Shown piece after piece: positions 60,440 to 64,000 of a stretch of 64,000 nucleotides of DNA. Each line of letters starts with the position of its first letter. Position 1 is the stretch's first letter. The position numbers were made by a program, and so were the translations under genes. Source of the DNA: Crossaster papposus (Eukaryota > Echinodermata > Asteroidea > Velatida > Solasteridae); assembly GCA_037893245.1 (NCBI GenBank), contig JBAIAA010000262.1:1488001-1552000 (forward strand). Reading direction: 5' to 3'. Under the pieces are notes generated by a model. The model was not told the DNA's origin, ran no database searches, and saw nothing but the letters and a program-made list of their open reading frames with translations.

Positions 60440-62480
60440 TCATGTGAATTTAGAAACAGAAAACAAAATTAAAGCAGACATTCTAAAAACATTCTAAAAT
60501 ATGTATTACATTGGAATAACAGTGAAGCAAAAAAAATCTTTAGCAGAGCGAGGTTTTGGTCCTCGGACATCTGGGTTATTGGCCCAGCACGCTCACACTG
60601 CTCCACTCTACTTCATGTACATTTAGAAACAGCAATCAAAATGAAAGCAGACATTCTAAAAACATTCTAAAATATTTATTACATTTGAATAACAGTGAAG
60701 CAAAAATACCTCTTTAGCAGAGCGAGGTTTTGGTCTTCCGACCTCTGGGTTATGGGCCCAGCACGCTCCCACTGTACCACTCTGCGTAACTATTTTTGTA
60801 ATGAAAATGAAATCACTATCAAGGAAATAATTATTCTGAGCAGACCGAGGTTGTGGTCATCCGAACTCTCGGTTACTTACCAAGAAAGTGTCTACTTTGT
60901 CACTCTGAATCGAGTACCTCAAGTCATACAAAAAACTTGTTAGCAGAGCGAGGTTTCGATCCTCGGACCTCTGGGTTATGGGCCCAGCACGCTCATACTG
61001 CTCCACTCTACTTCATGTAAATTTAGAAACAGCAATCAAAATGAAAGCAGACATTCTAAAAACATTCTAAAATATGTATTACATTTGAATAACAGTGAAG
61101 CAAAAATACCTCTTTAGCAGAACGAGGTTTTGGTCCTCGGACATCTGGGTTATGGGCCCAGCACGCTCACACTGCTCCACTCTACTTCATGTAAATTTAG
61201 AAACAGCAATCAAAATGAAAGCAGACATTCTAAAAACATTCTAAAATATTTATTACATTTGAATAACAGTGAAGCAAAAATACCTCTTTAGCAGAGCGAG
61301 GTTTTGGTCTTCGGATCTCTGGGTTATGGGCCCTGCACGCTCCCACTGCAACACTCTGCGTAACTATTTTTAATGAAAATGAAATCACTATCAAGGACAT
61401 AATTATCCTGAGCAGACCGAGGTTGTGGTCATCCGAAATATCGGTTACTTACCAAGAAAGTGTCTACTTCGTCACTCTGAATCGAGTACCTCAAGTCATA
61501 CCAAAAACTTGTTAGCAGAGCGAGGTTTCGATCTTTGGACATCTGGGTTAAGGCCCAGCACGCTTCCACTGCGCCACTCTACTTCATGTAAAGTTAGAAA
61601 CAGCAAACAAAATGAAAGCAGACATTCTAAAAACATTCTAAAATATTTATTAAATTTGAATAACAGTGAAGCAAAAATACCTCTTTAGCAGAGCGAGGTT
61701 TTGGTCTTCGGACCTCTGGGTTATGGGCCCAGCACGTTCCCACTGCAACACTCTGCGTAACTATTTTAAATGAAAATGAAATCACTATCAAGGAAATAAT
61801 TATTCTGAGCAGACCGAGGTTGTGGTCATCCGAACTCTCGGTTACTTACCAAGAAAGTGTCTACTTCGTCACTCTGAATCGAGTACCTCAAGTCATACCA
61901 AAAACTTGTTAGCAGAGCGAGGTTTCGATCTTTGGACATCTGGGTTAAGGCCCAGCACGCTTCCACTGCGCCACTCTGCTTCATGTGAATTTAGAAACAG
62001 AAAACAAAATTAAAGCAGACATTCTAAAAACATTCTAAAATATGTATTACATTTGAATAACAGTGAAGCAAAACAAACTCTTCAGCAGAGCGAGGTTTTG
62101 GTCCTCGGACATCTGGGTTATTGGCCCAGCACGCTCACACTGCTCCACTCTACTTCATGTACATTTAGAAACAGCAAACAAAATGAAAGCAGACATTCTA
62201 AAAACATTCTAAAATATGTATTACATTTGAATAACAGTTAAGCAAATATACCTCTTTAGCAGAGCGAGGTTTTGTACTTCGGACCTCTGGGTTACGGGCC
62301 CAGCACGCTCCCACTGCAACACTCTGGGTAACTATCTTTCCTGAAAATGAAATCACTACCAAGGAAATAATTATCCTGAGCAGACCGAGGTTGTGGTCAT
62401 CCGAACTCTCGGTTACTGACCAAGAAAGTGTCTACTTCGTCACTCTGAGTCGAGTACCTCAAGTCATACCAAAAACTTGT

Positions 62481-62552
62481 TAGCAGAGCGAGGTTTCGAT
62501 CCTCGGACCTCTGGGTTATGGGCCCAGCACGCTCCCACTGCGCCACTCTGCT
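62481..62552 (-). tRNA. Initiator tRNA-Met (CAT), D-loop variant
   Basis: This is the 5251-bp duplicate of the copy at 57230, with the same single D-loop change. Confidence 0.82.
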
Positions 62553-64000
62553 TCATGTGAATTTAGAAACAGAAAACAAAATTAAAGCAGACATTCTAAA
62601 AACATTCTAAAATATGTATTACATTTGAATAACAGTGAAGCAAAAATACCTCTTTAGCAGAACGAGGTTTTGGTCCTCGGACATCTGGGTTATGGGCCCA
62701 GCACGCTCCCACTGCTCCACTCTACTTCATGTACATTTAGAAACAGCAAACAAAATGAAAGCAGACATTCTAAAAACATTCTAAAATATGTATTACATTT
62801 GAATAACAGTTAAGCAAATATACCTCTTTAGCAGAGCGAGGTTTTGGACTTCGGACCTCTTGGTTAAGGGCCCAGCACGCTCCCACTGAAACACTCTGGG
62901 TACCTATCTTTCCTGAAAATGAAATCACTACCAAGGAAATAATTATCCTGAGCAGACCGAGGTTGTGGTCATCCGAACTCTCGGTTACTTACCAAGAAAG
63001 TGTCTACTTCGTCACTCTGAGTCGAGTACCTCAAGTCATACCAAAAACTTGTTAGCAGAGCGAGGTTTCGATCCTCGGACATCTTGGTTAAGGGCCCAGC
63101 ACGCTTCCACTGCGCCACTCTACTTCATGTAAAGTTAGAAACAGCAAACAAAATGAAAGCAGACATTCTAAAAACATTCTAAAATATTTATTAAATTTGA
63201 ATAACAGTTAAGCAAAAATCACTCTTTAGCAGAGCGAGGTTTTGGTCTTCGGACCTCTGGGTTATGGGCCCAGCACGCTCCCACTGCAACACTCTGCGTA
63301 ACTGTTTTTAATGAAAATGAAATCACTATCAAGGAAATAATTATCCTGAGCAGACCGAGGTTGTGGTCATCCGAACTCTCGGTTACTGACCAAGAAAGTG
63401 TCTACTTCGTCACTCTGAGTCGAGTACCTCAAGTCATACCAAAAACTTGTTAGCAGAGCGAGGTTTCTATCCTTCGACCTCTGGGTTATGGGCCCAGCAC
63501 GCTTCCACTGCGCCACTCTGCTTCATGTGAATTTAGAAACAGAAAACAAAATGAAAGCAGACATTCTAAAAACATTCTAAAATATTTATTACATTTGAAT
63601 AACAGTGAAGCAAAAATACCTCTTTAGCAGAGCGAGGTTTTGATCTTCGGACCTCTGGGTTATGGGCCCAGCACGCTCCCACTGCAACACTCTGCGTAAC
63701 TAATTTTAATGAAAATGAAATCACTATCAAGGAAATACTTATTCTGAGCAGATCGAGGTTGTGGTCATCCGAACTCTCGGTTACTGACCAAGAAAGTGTC
63801 TACTTCGTCACTCTGAGTCGAGTACCTCAAGTCATACCAAAAACTTGTTAGCAGAGCGAGGTTTCGATCCTCGGACCTCTGGGTTATGGGCCCAGCAGGC
63901 TTCCACTGCGCCACTCTGCTTCATGTGAATTTAGAAACAGAAAACAAAATTAAAGGAGACATTCTAAAAACATTCTAAAATATGTATTACATTTGAATAA

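Larger units (their letters stand above)
39530..61012 (-). pseudogene. Hybrid A/D tRNA-iMet modules (5 copies)
   Basis: Copies at 39530, 42152, 43455, 55690 and 60941 join a type-A 3' half (good B box, CAT) to a type-D 5' half (GTGGAGCAGTGTG D-arm and AGTAGAG start, with a further D-loop change in the last two). The copy at 42152 also has the CATCGG T-stem change. The two rightmost are 5251-bp duplicates of each other. Confidence 0.65.
26457..61984 (-). pseudogene. iMet-derived modules with a 6-nt anticodon loop
   Basis: These modules start at 26457, 27960, 28487, 29996, 30524, 31079, 31608, 32163, 32692, 33247, 33646, 34374, 34903, 35429, 35955, 36510, 37435, 37990, 38785, 40231, 40786, 41581, 42884, 56262, 56659, 61513 and 61910. 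They descend from type E by losing one base of the anticodon loop (CCTTAA or CTTTAA between CTGGG and CCCAG; the 26457 copy also has a private change there) and by a further change in the T-stem (typically CAAAG opposite CCTCG). The body is 71 nt. They should not decode. They replace type E over the middle of the window. Confidence 0.75.
57802..63124 (-). pseudogene. iMet body, CTT loop, broken anticodon stem (2 copies)
   Basis: Copies at 57802 and 63053 carry plus-strand ATCTTGGTTAAGGG: the T-arm is intact, but the anticodon 3' strand is CCAAG opposite CTGGG, with a mismatch. Confidence 0.6.
58200..63522 (-). pseudogene. tRNA-iMet with mutated B box and T-stem (2 copies)
   Basis: Copies at 58200 and 63451 read plus-strand GTTTCTATCCTTCGACC, changing both the B box and the T-stem. 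They are probably dead. Confidence 0.65.
58598..63920 (-). pseudogene. tRNA-iMet with D-stem-adjacent change (2 copies)
   Basis: Copies at 58598 and 63849 read plus-strand CCAGCAGGCTT, altering the 3' strand of the D-stem (GCGT to GCCT). T-arm, CAT loop and stop are intact. Confidence 0.65.
52182..64000 (-). repeat. tRNA-iMet-derived satellite, block 4
   Basis: The satellite resumes in the same register and polarity and runs off the right edge in an A-module spacer. It contains the tail of the 2283-bp repeat and the 5251-bp duplication. Confidence 0.95.
53672..64000. repeat. Higher-order repeat, 5251-bp period, two copies (second cut by window end)
   Basis: Unit 1 runs from about 53672 to 58922 and unit 2 from about 58923 past the edge. 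Every landmark is exactly 5251 apart: 53921/59172, 54321/59572, 54719/59970, 55117/60368, 57230/62481, 58200/63451, 58598/63849. Differences are few and partly clustered: around 56200/61450 unit 1 has TTACTGGCC and CGTGTTAGC where unit 2 has TTACTTACC and CTTGTTAGC, which suggests a short gene-conversion tract. Confidence 0.92.

Noticed and set aside
14217-62241. Dozens of open frames of 61-87 codons recurring through the satellite on both strands
   Set aside because: They read through tRNA modules and spacers, recur only because the DNA repeats, usually begin at non-ATG codons, and show no codon-level conservation independent of the repeat.
1-64000. CRISPR-like regular repeats
   Set aside because: Units are 72-nt tRNA bodies with repeated, not unique, spacers. 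There are no cas genes, and the context is eukaryotic.
1-64000. tRNA-derived SINE cluster
   Set aside because: Modules are strictly head-to-tail, lack A-rich or simple-repeat tails and target duplications, and include complete mature-type tRNA bodies with stops, so tandem duplication explains them better.
1-64000. Species assignment from the tRNA
   Set aside because: The iMet sequence is too conserved among animals to separate phyla without a database comparison.

Overview
The window is eukaryotic, almost certainly animal. It is a fragment (at least 64 kb, open at both ends) of one giant tandem array built from copies of the initiator methionine tRNA gene. Read on the minus strand, the best-preserved module is a perfect 72-nt cytosolic initiator tRNA. 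It has an A1:U72-type acceptor end, three G:C pairs at the base of the anticodon stem, a CAT anticodon in a CCCATAA loop, and a GATCGAAACC T-loop/B box. The AGCAGAG/CTCTGCT acceptor stem is animal-like rather than plant- or yeast-like as I remember those genes. I cannot name the species. I see no host protein-coding gene, rRNA, CRISPR array or bacterial feature.

Layout: satellite 1-8747; a 1645-bp mobile element at 8748-10392; satellite 10393-12637; a second copy of the same element (1609 bp, opposite orientation) at 12638-14246; satellite 14247-51876; an unrelated but similarly built 305-bp element at 51877-52181; satellite 52182-64000. Every satellite module I read points the same way (tRNA sense on the minus strand). 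Module kinds: A (intact tRNA-iMet), F (iMet with an acceptor wobble), E (iMet body with a CTT anticodon and damaged T-stem), C and D (iMet-like with a degenerate B box) and B (an old derivative, about 70% identical to iMet with no gaps). A typical order is D-C-B-B-E-C-B-B-F-C-B-A in 1684 bp, about 140 bp per module, so the window holds on the order of 400 tRNA-derived modules.

The array has been re-amplified locally in several registers: 1684 bp at the left, then 4305/6470-bp offset duplications, 2036, 1084, 526, 1480 and 2283 bp, and a 5251-bp duplication filling the right end. Thirteen copies keep the exact 72-nt iMet sequence, and nine of these also keep a five-T Pol III stop just downstream. 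They are plausible transcription units; the rest look like decaying copies.

The most unusual part is the mobile elements. Both families have the same build: a left end starting TTAA, an inverted copy of that end next to a long hairpin at the other side, then a few bases (TTAAC or TAA). They insert with no target-site duplication, shown directly by empty sites elsewhere in the array. This resembles non-autonomous Helentron/Helitron2-type rolling-circle elements. The two copies of the larger family sit 6 bp apart in monomer coordinates, in the anticodon loop and anticodon stem of a B module.
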